Shown here piece by piece: positions 1 through 9,468 of a stretch of DNA of 64,000 nucleotides. The notes below the pieces were generated by a model, which saw only the letters and a program-made list of their open reading frames with translations, was not told the origin of the DNA and ran no database searches. Numbering within the stretch: position 1 is the stretch's first letter; each line of letters opens with the position of its first letter. The stretch comes from Neotamlana sedimentorum (GTDB taxonomy: Bacteria; Bacteroidota; Bacteroidia; Flavobacteriales; Flavobacteriaceae), in contig NZ_JTDW01000004.1 of NCBI RefSeq assembly GCF_000943565.1, forward strand, positions 372,001-436,000, written 5' to 3'. The position numbers and the translations under genes are program-made.

Positions 1-2
1 TG

Positions 3-2072
3 CCAGATCGAGCCGATAAGTTATTTTTAGAAACCCTAACAACATATTTAGGTATTACTAAAAACACTATTCTTCCAACCTTCGAAGACAGCTTTTATTT
101 TATGTGGGAAGAAGGTAAAATGCCCATTGATATCGATCCAACAAAGGAAAATGGTAACATGTTGGTAAAGGATAAATTGCAAAAACTATTACAAGATGGC
201 ACCTCTAAACCTGTTGGTTATGTAGTTCCTATCAATAATTATAAAGATAAATGGTTTACTTGCAAATGGACGTTTAGAAGAAATCATTTATTTTTAATTC
301 CTGGAAATTCACCAATAGGTTTAAGATTACCTTTGGATTCTTTAATTAGAAAACCTAATCAACAAGAATTCCCTGTTTTAATTCCAGATCAGTTTTCCAA
401 ACTGAAAGAATTACCTCAATATTTTTCATCTGTATTAATTCGTCGTGATAAGTTTTTAAAAAACGAATTGAAACAATACGATAACGAATTTTTTATTCGT
501 ACTGCGCTCTGCGCAGAAATTAGAGAAGGAAAATTACACCTATTTTTACCACCAACAGAAACAGCGGAAGTATTTTTAAACTTAATAGCCTCCATTGAAG
601 CTACAGCAGCAGAACTTAAAATACCTGTTATTTTAGAAGGTTATAGTGCACCAAAAGATAATCGTCTAGAATCTTTAAAAATTACGCCCGATCCAGGAGT
701 AATTGAGGTAAATGTTCATCCTTCAAAAAATTGGAGCGAACTTACAGATACTACCTTGAAGCTTTATGAGAATGCTAAACAGTCACGTTTAGGTACCATA
801 AAATATATGGTTGATGGTAAACACACTGGAACTGGTGGTGGCAATCACGTAACTTTAGGTGGTGTTTCTCCTGCCGATAGCCCACTACTTCGTAAACCAA
901 GTTTATTACGAAGTTTGTTAACTTTTTGGCAGCATCATCCTGGATTATCATATTTATTTTCGGGAGCTTTTATTGGTCCTACAAGTCAGGCTCCTCGTGT
1001 AGATGAAGGCCGTTTAGAAAATTTATACGAATTAGAAATAGCATTTGAAAACATTCCAAAAGATGGTGAAGTTCCTTTTTGGTTAACTGATAGATTATTT
1101 CGCCATTTATTAACAGATTTAACTGGAAATACACACCGCGCTGAGTTTTGTATAGATAAATTATACTCCCCCGATTCGGCATCTGGCCGATTAGGTATTT
1201 TAGAGCTTCGCGCCTTTGATATGCCACCACATGCACAAATGAGTTTATTACAGAACTTATTAGTACGCACACTTGTTGCTTGGTTCTGGAAAAAACCTTA
1301 TGAGCATAAATTAATACGTTGGGGAACAGAGTTACACGATAAATTTTTAATAGAGCATTTTGTACGTGATGATATAAATAGTATTGTGGAACAATTAAAC
1401 CAAGCCGGATACGAATTTAAAACAGAATGGTTTAATCCATTTTTCGAGTTCCGTTTCCCCCTGCTTGGCTTAAAAACAGTTGGTGACATTCATTTAGAAT
1501 TACGTGCAGCAATAGAACCTTGGCATGTACTTGGCGAAGAAATGAGTGGCGGGGGCACATCGCGTTATGTAGACTCTTCCACAGAACGTGTCCAAATAAA
1601 GGTTTCTAATTTTATAAGTGAAAGATATAATGTAACTTGCAACGGTATTAAAATTCCGTTGAAAAAAACCAAGATAAAAGGAGAATATGTTTCTGGAATA
1701 CGATATAAAGCTTGGAATCCATATTCAGCGTTGCACCCAACAATTGGTGTTGATACACCTCTTGTTTTCGATGTTGTAGATACTTGGAACAACCAATCTT
1801 TAGGCGGTTTTACTTATTTCGTTTCACACCCAGGAGGCCGCTCTTACGACACGTACCCGGTTAATAGTTATGAAGCTGAATCTAGGCGAATAAACCGCTT
1901 TTGGGAAATTGGACAAGCCCAAGGTGAAGTTTTTAAACCTAAAAGGTATGTTGTTGACCAAAAAGAAATTGAAAAGTTTCAAAAAAATGCAACTTTAAAC
2001 AAAAACTTTCAGGTAAGAGAAATTGAATTTAATTCGGAATTTCCAAATACTTTAGATTTAAGAAGAAAATAA
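3..2072 (+). CDS. DUF2126 protein, 5'-truncated by window edge
   Basis: The reading frame is open from base 3 with no start codon before residues PDRADKLFLETL, so the gene begins upstream of the window. About 690 C-terminal residues are visible; DUF2126 proteins are usually near 1100 residues and often carry an N-terminal transglutaminase-like domain, which would lie outside. The visible part is soluble, rich in conserved Trp/Gly/Arg, without signal peptide or membrane segments. Its stop is 2 bases before the ATP-grasp gene, which is followed by a transglutaminase gene, so the three are probably one operon. The biochemical role of DUF2126 is not established; the context suggests protein or peptide modification. 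Confidence 0.85.
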   Translation, partial: PDRADKLFLETLTTYLGITKNTILPTFEDSFYFMWEEGKMPIDIDPTKENGNMLVKDKLQKLLQDGTSKPVGYVVPINNYKDKWFTCKWTFRRNHLFLIPGNSPIGLRLPLDSLIRKPNQQEFPVLIPDQFSKLKELPQYFSSVLIRRDKFLKNELKQYDNEFFIRTALCAEIREGKLHLFLPPTETAEVFLNLIASIEATAAELKIPVILEGYSAPKDNRLESLKITPDPGVIEVNVHPSKNWSELTDTTLKLYENAKQSRLGTIKYMVDGKHTGTGGGNHVTLGGVSPADSPLLRKPSLLRSLLTFWQHHPGLSYLFSGAFIGPTSQAPRVDEGRLENLYELEIAFENIPKDGEVPFWLTDRLFRHLLTDLTGNTHRAEFCIDKLYSPDSASGRLGILELRAFDMPPHAQMSLLQNLLVRTLVAWFWKKPYEHKLIRWGTELHDKFLIEHFVRDDINSIVEQLNQAGYEFKTEWFNPFFEFRFPLLGLKTVGDIHLELRAAIEPWHVLGEEMSGGGTSRYVDSSTERVQIKVSNFISERYNVTCNGIKIPLKKTKIKGEYVSGIRYKAWNPYSALHPTIGVDTPLVFDVVDTWNNQSLGGFTYFVSHPGGRSYDTYPVNSYEAESRRINRFWEIGQAQGEVFKPKRYVVDQKEIEKFQKNATLNKNFQVREIEFNSEFPNTLDLRRK

Positions 2073-2074
2073 TA

Positions 2075-4633
2075 ATGCCAACCGAACCAAATACTACTTT
2101 ATTTCAAGATTATTTTACCGATTTTAAGAATTATGACGAGGTTTTAAAATCTAATATGTCCATAAATTCTAATTGGCAAAAATTGCTTACAAACTTATCT
2201 GATATTGGATTTAAAAATCTATCGAATAAGCAAAAGGAAGTTAATTGGTTAATGGAAGAAAATGGGGTTACTTACAATGTTTATAATGACCCTAAAGGCA
2301 TCCACCGTTCTTGGGATTTAAATATAGTTCCTTTTTTAGTACATGAAGCCGAATGGGCTAAAATAGAAGAAGGTATTACGCAGCGCTCGGAACTATTAAA
2401 TCTTATTTTAAAGGATATTTACGGCGACCAAGAGCTTATAAAAAATGGTATTTTACCACAAGAAATAGTTTACGCCCATCGTGGTTTTTTAAGACAATGT
2501 GATAAAATTTATTACACAACTTGCAAGCATTTGTTAGTACACGCTACAGATTTAGCCCGTGGACCAGATGGTAGAATGTGGGTGGTTAACGATAGAACTC
2601 AGGCCCCTTCGGGTATGGGTTATGCACTAGAAAATCGTTATTCTTTAAGTCGCATTTTTCCTGAAGCATTTAAAAATATTAATGTTAAACAATCGTCTAA
2701 ATTCTTTTACGAGTTTAACCAAATGCTCATTAATTGTGCTCCACAAAACAAAGCGAATCCAAACATTGTAATTTTAACACCTGGACCTCTAAACGAAACT
2801 TATTTTGAACATGCTTATATGGCCTCGTTTTTAGGTTATCCACTTGTTACAGGGAATGATTTGGTTGTTCGTAATGGAAAACTTTACATGAAAACCCTAA
2901 AAGAATTAAAACAAGTTGATGTCATTTTAAAACGTGTTGACGATGTTTTTATGGATCCGTTAGAATTACGAGAAGATTCATATTTAGGAGTTGCTGGATT
3001 GCTCGATATTGTAAGAAACAAACAAGTTGCAGTGGTAAACCCGATAGGGAGTGGTGTACTTGAAAATTCGGGTTTAATACCATTTATGAATCAAATTTGT
3101 AATTATTTCTTTGATGAGGATTTAATTCTACCCCAAATTGCATCATGGTGGTGTGGACAAAAAAAGGAGCTCGATTATGTTTTAAACCATTTAGATGAAT
3201 TGGTTGTTAAACATATAGACCGGTCTAACCGAGAAAACATATTTTTTTGTGAGTTTCTCGACGAAAAGGCTCTAAATAAATTAAAAGAAGATATTTTATC
3301 TGCACCATATAAATTTGTGGCTCAAGCTAAAATTTCATTTTCTACAGCACCAAGCTTCATAAATGGCGCTCTAGAACCAAGAAAAGTTATGTGCCGTATT
3401 TTTGCTATTGCAAATAATGAAAAGTATAAGGTAATGCCAGGTGGCTTGGTTCGAGTTGCCGCAGAACGAGAAACTTTATTTGTGTCTAACCATAGAGGGG
3501 GTATAAGTAAAGACTTTTGGGTAGTAACTGATGAAGCTCAAACCAATTTTCAAAGCTATTCATGGGACAATTCTTGTAGGCTTGCCATTGCCGACATAAA
3601 TGATTTACCAAGTAATACTGCCGAAAACCTATTTTGGTCTGGTCGTTATTTGGGTAGAGCTTTAGTAACAGCACGGTATCTGCGCATGGTATTAAATCGC
3701 ATGAATCAACAACATTATGATGTTTCCTATTCAAATACTGAAAGCTTAACCATTCTTTATAAATCGGTTACAAATATTACTTCTACATTTCCGGGTTTTG
3801 TTGAAAAAAATTCGGGAGATGCCATAAATAATCCCCTTAAAGAGCTCACATCACTAATTATGGACGATACAAGAATTGGTAGTTTTGCACAAATCATGAT
3901 GAGCTTTAATCATTCGTATTATTCATTGCGCAGTTTGTGGTCCAAAGATATGTGGCGTGTTTTTGATAGTATAAAAAAATTATGGAGTAAATTTAAAGAG
4001 GAGAAAAACTATTCGATAATAACACTTACTAAATTGTTAGATCGCATAATAACTAGGCTTATCGCTTTTATGGGGTTAATTGAAGAAAGTATTTTAGTAA
4101 ACCAAGGACTACTTCTCTATTTTATTGGGTTACAAACAGAACAAGCTATGATGAATGTAGCTAAATGTCGTTCATTATTGGTTCCAAAATACGGAGAGTA
4201 TTTACAGTATGAAATTTTAGAGTCTTTCCTTTCTAGCCATGAAAGTTTAAATATTTATCGCTATAGCTATCGATCGTATTTAAGTATAGAAAACGTGATT
4301 AATTTAGTACTTTTAGACAAAGAATATGCTAAATCGTTAACCTATCAATTAAAACGTATAAAAAAGGATGTAGATAGATTACCTAATACCGATTTAAATG
4401 TTACAAACGTTTGTAAAGAATCTATTGCGAAAGCATATGAAATTATAAAAAACCTTCAGGTTGCTGATTTAATTGAATTAGACGAATCCGAATCGATTAG
4501 ACAAAAGTTAGATGACACTCTAGCGGAGCTTAGTGACTTACTACATGAAACATCGCTAGCTATTTCTGATACATATTTTAATCATGCTTATCAGCAACGA
4601 CAATTGGTTACTCAAAATTTTCCATTACCATAA
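2075..4633 (+). CDS. circularly permuted ATP-grasp / alpha-E domain fusion protein
   Basis: This 852-residue protein joins two units that are often separate genes. Residues about 40-490 match the circularly permuted type 2 ATP-grasp family (ARGPDGRMWVVNDRTQAPSG near 161-180, NPIGSGVLEN near 322, RVAAERETLFVSNHRGG near 460-476). Residues about 508-845 are a helical alpha-E (DUF403) domain opening with the hallmark TAENLFWSGRYLGRA. ATP-grasp enzymes form amide bonds through acyl phosphates. Comparative genomics has linked this pair with transglutaminase-like proteases in predicted peptide-tag or ligation systems. Here it lies between DUF2126 and a transglutaminase with gaps of 2 and 6 bases. 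Substrate unknown. Confidence 0.9.
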   Translation: MPTEPNTTLFQDYFTDFKNYDEVLKSNMSINSNWQKLLTNLSDIGFKNLSNKQKEVNWLMEENGVTYNVYNDPKGIHRSWDLNIVPFLVHEAEWAKIEEGITQRSELLNLILKDIYGDQELIKNGILPQEIVYAHRGFLRQCDKIYYTTCKHLLVHATDLARGPDGRMWVVNDRTQAPSGMGYALENRYSLSRIFPEAFKNINVKQSSKFFYEFNQMLINCAPQNKANPNIVILTPGPLNETYFEHAYMASFLGYPLVTGNDLVVRNGKLYMKTLKELKQVDVILKRVDDVFMDPLELREDSYLGVAGLLDIVRNKQVAVVNPIGSGVLENSGLIPFMNQICNYFFDEDLILPQIASWWCGQKKELDYVLNHLDELVVKHIDRSNRENIFFCEFLDEKALNKLKEDILSAPYKFVAQAKISFSTAPSFINGALEPRKVMCRIFAIANNEKYKVMPGGLVRVAAERETLFVSNHRGGISKDFWVVTDEAQTNFQSYSWDNSCRLAIADINDLPSNTAENLFWSGRYLGRALVTARYLRMVLNRMNQQHYDVSYSNTESLTILYKSVTNITSTFPGFVEKNSGDAINNPLKELTSLIMDDTRIGSFAQIMMSFNHSYYSLRSLWSKDMWRVFDSIKKLWSKFKEEKNYSIITLTKLLDRIITRLIAFMGLIEESILVNQGLLLYFIGLQTEQAMMNVAKCRSLLVPKYGEYLQYEILESFLSSHESLNIYRYSYRSYLSIENVINLVLLDKEYAKSLTYQLKRIKKDVDRLPNTDLNVTNVCKESIAKAYEIIKNLQVADLIELDESESIRQKLDDTLAELSDLLHETSLAISDTYFNHAYQQRQLVTQNFPLP

Positions 4634-4639
4634 TTTATA

Positions 4640-5536
4640 ATGACCACCTACCAATTAATACATACCACCACTTATAATTACGAAAACGGTTTAACATTTT
4701 GCCACAATTTAGCGACCTTAAAACCTAAGACTATTTTAGGGCAAACATTGCTTGATTATAACTTGCAAATTTCGCCAAGACCAATAGAGATAAGCGATAA
4801 AACTGATTTTTTTGGAAATAATATAACGCGTTTTTCAATTCAAGAACTACATACCGAACTGAAAGTAACAGCCAAAAGTAAAATAATACGAGATTTTAGT
4901 CTTATTCCTGATATTAATACAAACGTATTGGCAAAGCAAATTACTTTAACAGAAAGTATCGCCTATTTTAAACAAACAAAACCCGATCTTATATCGATAA
5001 AGCAGTTTATTTTAGAATCTATTTTAATTGCAAAAATAACTCCTGAAATTAAGGCATATGCAGAAGTTTCTTTTAAACCAAATAGATCTGTTTTTGAAGC
5101 TTCATTTGAATTAATGCAAAGAATTTTCAACGATTTTGAGTTTAATACCAAAGCCACTAATGTTGCTACCCCAATTGAAGATGTTATAAAACGAAAAAAA
5201 GGAGTCTGTCAAGATTTTGCTCAAATAGCTATAGCATGCGTTCGTTCGGTTGGTTTGCCTGCTCGATATGTGAGTGGATATATTGAAACTTTACCTCCTC
5301 CAGGTAAAGAAAAACTAATTGGTAGTGATGCCTCCCATGCTTGGTTTTCTGTTTATATCCCGCAACACGGTTGGGTAGATTTTGATCCAACTAATAATCA
5401 TATTCCTAGAAATCAACATATTGTTCTAGCACACGGTAGAGATTATTATGATGTGCCACCACTTAAAGGCGTTATTTATAGTACCGGAAGAAACAAAATG
5501 AATGTGTCGGTAGATTTAAGACCTATTGGTAATTAA
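4640..5536 (+). CDS. transglutaminase-like cysteine protease
   Basis: The 298-residue protein has a bacterial transglutaminase N-terminal beta region (about 1-90) and a transglutaminase core. The catalytic triad is readable: Cys190 in KKGVCQDFAQ, His233 in SDASHAWFSVY, Asp248 in WVDFDPTNN. Such domains are usually thiol proteases or amide-bond exchangers. There is no signal peptide, so it is probably cytoplasmic like its two upstream partners. The start is 6 bases after the ATP-grasp/alpha-E stop, fitting an operon in which one enzyme makes an amide bond and another cleaves or exchanges it. That division of labour is inference. Confidence 0.9.
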   Translation: MTTYQLIHTTTYNYENGLTFCHNLATLKPKTILGQTLLDYNLQISPRPIEISDKTDFFGNNITRFSIQELHTELKVTAKSKIIRDFSLIPDINTNVLAKQITLTESIAYFKQTKPDLISIKQFILESILIAKITPEIKAYAEVSFKPNRSVFEASFELMQRIFNDFEFNTKATNVATPIEDVIKRKKGVCQDFAQIAIACVRSVGLPARYVSGYIETLPPPGKEKLIGSDASHAWFSVYIPQHGWVDFDPTNNHIPRNQHIVLAHGRDYYDVPPLKGVIYSTGRNKMNVSVDLRPIGN

Positions 5537-5700
5537 TTATTTTCATAATAAACTACGTCAAATAGTTTACTGGATTATGAATTCATTATATGATAACCAT
5601 CTCTCGGGTAAATAGAATTCCAATGTGATGAAGATATTCCAAGACAGCAATAGCTCTTAGTTAATCTAAATAGTATATTAGTGTTGATGTGATATTAATT

Positions 5701-6630
5701 TTAGTTTTCAACCCATTTTATGGCATTTTTAGACATCTTTTTATAGTCGTGACCTACATTCTTTATGGTGTCAATTTTCCAATTAAAGGTCCAATTATTT
5801 TTACTCCCCCACTCTTTATTGGCTTCAAAGAACGTTGTTCCTCGCTTTAACCTATGAGCACCTTGTTCCATTGCTAAATCTGTAGTTCTAAAAGTTCCTA
5901 AATTTGGATTATTATCTAATTCTCCTAATAAAACAACCAATTTTTTACGGTAAGATTTTGCCAGATTTATTTCTACATTTTGAAAACCATAGGGATACTC
6001 ATGAATTTTATTAGGAAAGGTATAAAAGCCCGAATTTGCCGCAATCGCCGTTTTTATTCTCGATTCTGGCATTAACATGACCATTCTATGCACAAACTGT
6101 CCGCCAGCTGAATGTCCAAAAATATCATATTGTTGATTAGTAATTGAATTTACCTTTTTAATATAATCAAAAATGTTTTCTACCACTGTAAATGCCCACT
6201 CGCTTTTAGGATTTTTAGTTCCAAAAAAAGTGAACACATTTCCTTCTTGGTAATCATTAGTCGTATATTTTGAAAACTTGTTCTCAAATTCCGGAGCTAC
6301 AATCAACAGATTATTAATATCTGCCAATTCAATCCAAGCCTGTAGATAGTCATCTGCATTTCTTCCTCCACCGTGCATAACAAATACTATGTTATCTTGG
6401 TCTTTCCAACTTTCGGGTTTATACGTCCATACCTTAATCGATTTTCTATCACTATCTTTGTAGGCATTGATAACAAAAGAGTCTATTCCAATTTTAATTT
6501 TACTGCTTGTTGTAATTTCAGGACCTTTTGGAAGCACATAAAGGTAAATGTATCCCAAAACGGTGAGAAGTATGAATGTAGAAAAAATAAATATTATTAC
6601 TTTCTTTAATAGTCTTAATGTCCTGTCCAT
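5701..6630 (-). CDS. membrane-anchored alpha/beta hydrolase (esterase-like)
   Basis: The 309-residue protein begins with a basic stretch and one hydrophobic helix (about 10-32), so the rest is probably periplasmic and anchored. An oxyanion-hole motif HGGGRNADDY (86-95) and nucleophile elbow GHSAGG (Ser174) define an alpha/beta hydrolase of the polyhydroxybutyrate-depolymerase or feruloyl-esterase type. An Asp in GELDN and a His in NVGHDYK near the C-terminus complete a plausible triad. Convergent with the transglutaminase operon and separated by 164 bases in which I see nothing. Substrate cannot be told. Confidence 0.75.
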   Translation of the reverse strand: MDRTLRLLKKVIIFIFSTFILLTVLGYIYLYVLPKGPEITTSSKIKIGIDSFVINAYKDSDRKSIKVWTYKPESWKDQDNIVFVMHGGGRNADDYLQAWIELADINNLLIVAPEFENKFSKYTTNDYQEGNVFTFFGTKNPKSEWAFTVVENIFDYIKKVNSITNQQYDIFGHSAGGQFVHRMVMLMPESRIKTAIAANSGFYTFPNKIHEYPYGFQNVEINLAKSYRKKLVVLLGELDNNPNLGTFRTTDLAMEQGAHRLKRGTTFFEANKEWGSKNNWTFNWKIDTIKNVGHDYKKMSKNAIKWVEN

Positions 6631-6719
6631 TTAATTCTTATTCCTTTTTAATTATTTTAATAAACTGTTCCTTGTTCTCTTTAGGTCACTTTCATTTTTA
6701 CTTGATATGTATCAAAAAG

Positions 6720-7178
6720 TTATCCCTCTGACTTTAATTGCATATGTAGTGTTGGATAAGGTTTTCCAGAAGCATCTAATTCCGATCTACAAACTACCTT
6801 AAAACCACAGTGAGTATAAAACCCCACAGCTCGTATATCCTGTTCGTTCACATCAACTTTTATTACATTCATTTGGTCAATTGAATAGGCTAACAGCGTT
6901 TTACCAATTCCTTTACCTTTATAATTGGGATGAATGAACAGCATTTCTAAATGTTGTTCTGCAACTCCTAAAAAACCAGCTATTGTATTATCCTTGGTTC
7001 TAATACATCTTAATTCTACAGCATCCAAATAGGTGTTTAATATTAGGGGCTTAAAATATTGGATATCCTCTTCCTTTAAAAAATGATGGGTTGCCCTAAC
7101 GGAAGCTTTCCAGACATCTACTACTTCTTTATATTCATACTTTTGGATAGTATCTATTACACTCAGGGAAAAGTCCAT
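6720..7178 (-). CDS. GNAT family N-acetyltransferase (YjaB-like)
   Basis: The 152-residue protein is a single GNAT domain. The acetyl-CoA pyrophosphate loop is seen as NYKGKGIGKTLL around residues 85-96, followed by the family segment VDVNEQDIRAVGFYTHCGF, which resembles E. coli YjaB. It would acetylate a small molecule or protein amine in the cytoplasm; the acceptor is unknown. It starts 11 bases after the stop of the DUF3108-like gene, so the two are probably co-transcribed. Confidence 0.8.
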   Translation of the reverse strand: MDFSLSVIDTIQKYEYKEVVDVWKASVRATHHFLKEEDIQYFKPLILNTYLDAVELRCIRTKDNTIAGFLGVAEQHLEMLFIHPNYKGKGIGKTLLAYSIDQMNVIKVDVNEQDIRAVGFYTHCGFKVVCRSELDASGKPYPTLHMQLKSEG

Positions 7179-7189
7179 TTTACCTTTAT

Positions 7190-7945
7190 TTATTCTTTTA
7201 ACTTCATAATCATTTTTCTTCCCCCAAAATCAATGTCATGTTTGAGTAATTTTCTGGTTCTGGCGTCAATATAATAAGTGTTTACCGTTTTATTATTTGA
7301 AATAGCATCTGTAACCTCAACTTTCCATACAGCAACTGATGTCTTGTTAAAATTAAGAGTCGTTTTTTTGGTGTTTTTAAGGGTTGCTGCAATTACTCCA
7401 ACTTTTGATTTTGGATTGTAATCAAAAATGGAAATTTTGGCAGAATAATTATTCTTTAGAGGAAGTAAACGTATCAATTGAGGATAAAAGTTACTATCAA
7501 AGAATGGTTGGTGGGTTTCTTCTAAAATTTCAGTTTTAATAGCTGTTTTTTTATCCAAGTAATAACCCTTTACTTCCTTATCAAATTTCAAAACCATATC
7601 TCTTTGTTCATTGTAAGAAGCATGGTATAGTGGTTTAAAACTTCTATCTGCAACTTTAGTAGTATCTACCCATTCCACTTTAGATTGCTTCATTTTTACA
7701 TGAGTAATCACATAAATAACAGTATCCTGTTTTTTAATTTGAGTGGTTACCTCCCCTATTTTTACTTCAGTAGTATCCGTGGCAACTAACCAATCCATTA
7801 CATAAGTATCTGATTTTAATAAACCTTCTTCTATTTGATGATTAAACGGTGTTAAAATAGTGTCTTGACTATAAGCTGATAATGTGGCCTGTATTATAAG
7901 TAAAATTAAATAAAACATATCTCTAATTTTTGGTTTGTATTTCAT
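7190..7945 (-). CDS. exported DUF3108-like protein, function unknown
   Basis: The 251-residue protein has an N-terminal hydrophobic segment (about 11-24) ending before SQDT, a probable signal peptide cut near residue 26. The mature part is rich in beta-strand-like alternation and ends TYYIDARTRKLLKHDIDF, the pattern of DUF3108 and lipoprotein-carrier-like folds, where a sugar- or lipid-binding half-barrel is typical. No catalytic residues stand out. It lies upstream of the GNAT gene on the same strand. Family assignment is by overall resemblance only. Confidence 0.5.
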   Translation of the reverse strand: MKYKPKIRDMFYLILLIIQATLSAYSQDTILTPFNHQIEEGLLKSDTYVMDWLVATDTTEVKIGEVTTQIKKQDTVIYVITHVKMKQSKVEWVDTTKVADRSFKPLYHASYNEQRDMVLKFDKEVKGYYLDKKTAIKTEILEETHQPFFDSNFYPQLIRLLPLKNNYSAKISIFDYNPKSKVGVIAATLKNTKKTTLNFNKTSVAVWKVEVTDAISNNKTVNTYYIDARTRKLLKHDIDFGGRKMIMKLKE

Positions 7946-8035
7946 ATGCCTTCTTATTTTTCACACAATTAATAGCTGTTCTTATACCAAAACATGGATA
8001 TTCTTCTCCATTAAATGGACTATTTTCCTCTTTTT

Positions 8036-8878
8036 TTAGTTATTATTAGTGACTATTGGCTGCCATATACCTGTTTTTGCAGTTTCTTGTGCATATGCTA
8101 AAAACGTTTTTGGCTTTCTGCCTAAAACCTTTTCAATATCGTTAGTGATTTTTTGATTTTCTGGGTTGGTTAATACGTGCCTAAAGAGGTATTCAATCAA
8201 CCAAACAACATCAGCTTCTACTTGTATTTGTTTCATACCATCAACATACTGCTCTAAAGTTATTTCATAAAAGTTTAAATTTCTTTTACTCACGTTTGAA
8301 ATGGTTTTTACAATATCCTTAAAAGTGATAAGTTCTGGTCCCGTTACTTCAATAATTTCTTCGTTATAAGTATCGTCTAGCAAAACAGTGCTAGCGACTT
8401 CGGCAATATCATCGGCATCTACAAAAGGAATTAATACATCAGATAAGGGTAAAGAAACATTTCCTGTTAGTATAGGATCTAAAAAGAAGCTTTCACTCCA
8501 ATTTTGATTGAACCAAGAAGCTCTTACAATAGTATATTTGATACCTGATGTCATAATAATTTTTTCACAAGCTTCAGCTTCAGCTTCCCCTTTTCCTGAT
8601 AATAAAACAACTTTTTTAACACCAAGTTCTTTCGCTAAATATGTAAAACTTTTAATGGCTTCCTTGGCTCCTGACACAGCTAAATCGGGATAAAAAGTAA
8701 TATAAACGCGCTCTATATCTTTCAGGGCGTTTACCCAAGTTTCTTTATTATTCCAATCGAAACTTGGTGAGGCATTTCTAGAACCAACTCTTGGTTCAAT
8801 ACCTTTCTTTTGTAATTGCTTCATAACTCGACTACCTGTTTTTCCAGTTGCTCCAAGCACTAAAATGTTACTGTTCAT
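8036..8878 (-). CDS. NmrA-like NAD(P)-binding protein
   Basis: The 280-residue protein starts with the Rossmann motif NILVLGATGKTGSRVMKQL, the GxxGxxG form of atypical short-chain dehydrogenases in the NmrA/HSCARG group. The classical YxxxK pair is not evident, as is common in NmrA-like proteins, which are redox sensors or quinone/NADPH oxidoreductases. The DUF1772 gene stops 13 bases upstream and an AraC regulator lies before that, so this is probably the last gene of a small regulated cluster. Confidence 0.8.
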   Translation of the reverse strand: MNSNILVLGATGKTGSRVMKQLQKKGIEPRVGSRNASPSFDWNNKETWVNALKDIERVYITFYPDLAVSGAKEAIKSFTYLAKELGVKKVVLLSGKGEAEAEACEKIIMTSGIKYTIVRASWFNQNWSESFFLDPILTGNVSLPLSDVLIPFVDADDIAEVASTVLLDDTYNEEIIEVTGPELITFKDIVKTISNVSKRNLNFYEITLEQYVDGMKQIQVEADVVWLIEYLFRHVLTNPENQKITNDIEKVLGRKPKTFLAYAQETAKTGIWQPIVTNNN

Positions 8879-8891
8879 AATTTGATTTGAT

Positions 8892-9380
8892 TTAATTAAA
8901 ATGATTTTTATTGAAAATTGCGATTAATAAAAGGATGAAGGAGATACTACTGGCTACCGTTCTAACGGTATGATATTGATTCCAATAAGTTTCGTAATAA
9001 CTTCTGAAATTTTTTAATTCTGCTGCTGTGCATTCAATAATATTTATATTATGTAACGCATTATTAAGAGGCACATTCCCAAAAGCTGTTACTCCAAAAG
9101 TGCCTATTACATAAATGATTGTGGCCGCAAGAACTAACCAAAATGTGAGGTTATTTTTATACTGTAAAATGGTATTAACAAGTAATGTTACCAAACTCCC
9201 AAAAAACAGTATAAAGAATGCAGGGTTTAAAATTTCCCTATTTATGCTTTGCATGACTTCTAGGTAAGTAAAGTTGCTAACTTTTTTTGTTCCTAAAATT
9301 ACCGAAACCGACCAAGCAAAGTAAAACCCCGCTGAAAGGGCTATTAAAAAAATAGTGATAAAAAAAATAACAGACTTCAT
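8892..9380 (-). CDS. DUF1772 membrane protein (anthrone oxygenase-like)
   Basis: The 162-residue protein has four hydrophobic helices (about 5-27, 50-70, 79-100, 137-156) and family signatures FGNVPLNNAL near the third helix and a Tyr/Trp-rich segment YYETYWNQYHTVRT before the fourth. DUF1772 includes fungal anthrone oxygenases and many uncharacterised bacterial proteins. The neighbouring NmrA-like and AraC genes suggest a redox-active or quinone-like small-molecule response, but the reaction is unknown. Confidence 0.75.
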   Translation of the reverse strand: MKSVIFFITIFLIALSAGFYFAWSVSVILGTKKVSNFTYLEVMQSINREILNPAFFILFFGSLVTLLVNTILQYKNNLTFWLVLAATIIYVIGTFGVTAFGNVPLNNALHNINIIECTAAELKNFRSYYETYWNQYHTVRTVASSISFILLLIAIFNKNHFN

Positions 9381-9468
9381 AATTTAATTTTTAATTATGA
9401 AGCAAAATTCACATTAAAACGAAGGAATAAGTTATTTCAAAAAGAATTTGATTTATTCTAAAAGGAGT

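Noticed and set aside
979-1792. Minus-strand open frames inside the DUF2126 gene
   Set aside because: They lie opposite a well-conserved coding frame, have no signal of their own and no gene-like spacing.
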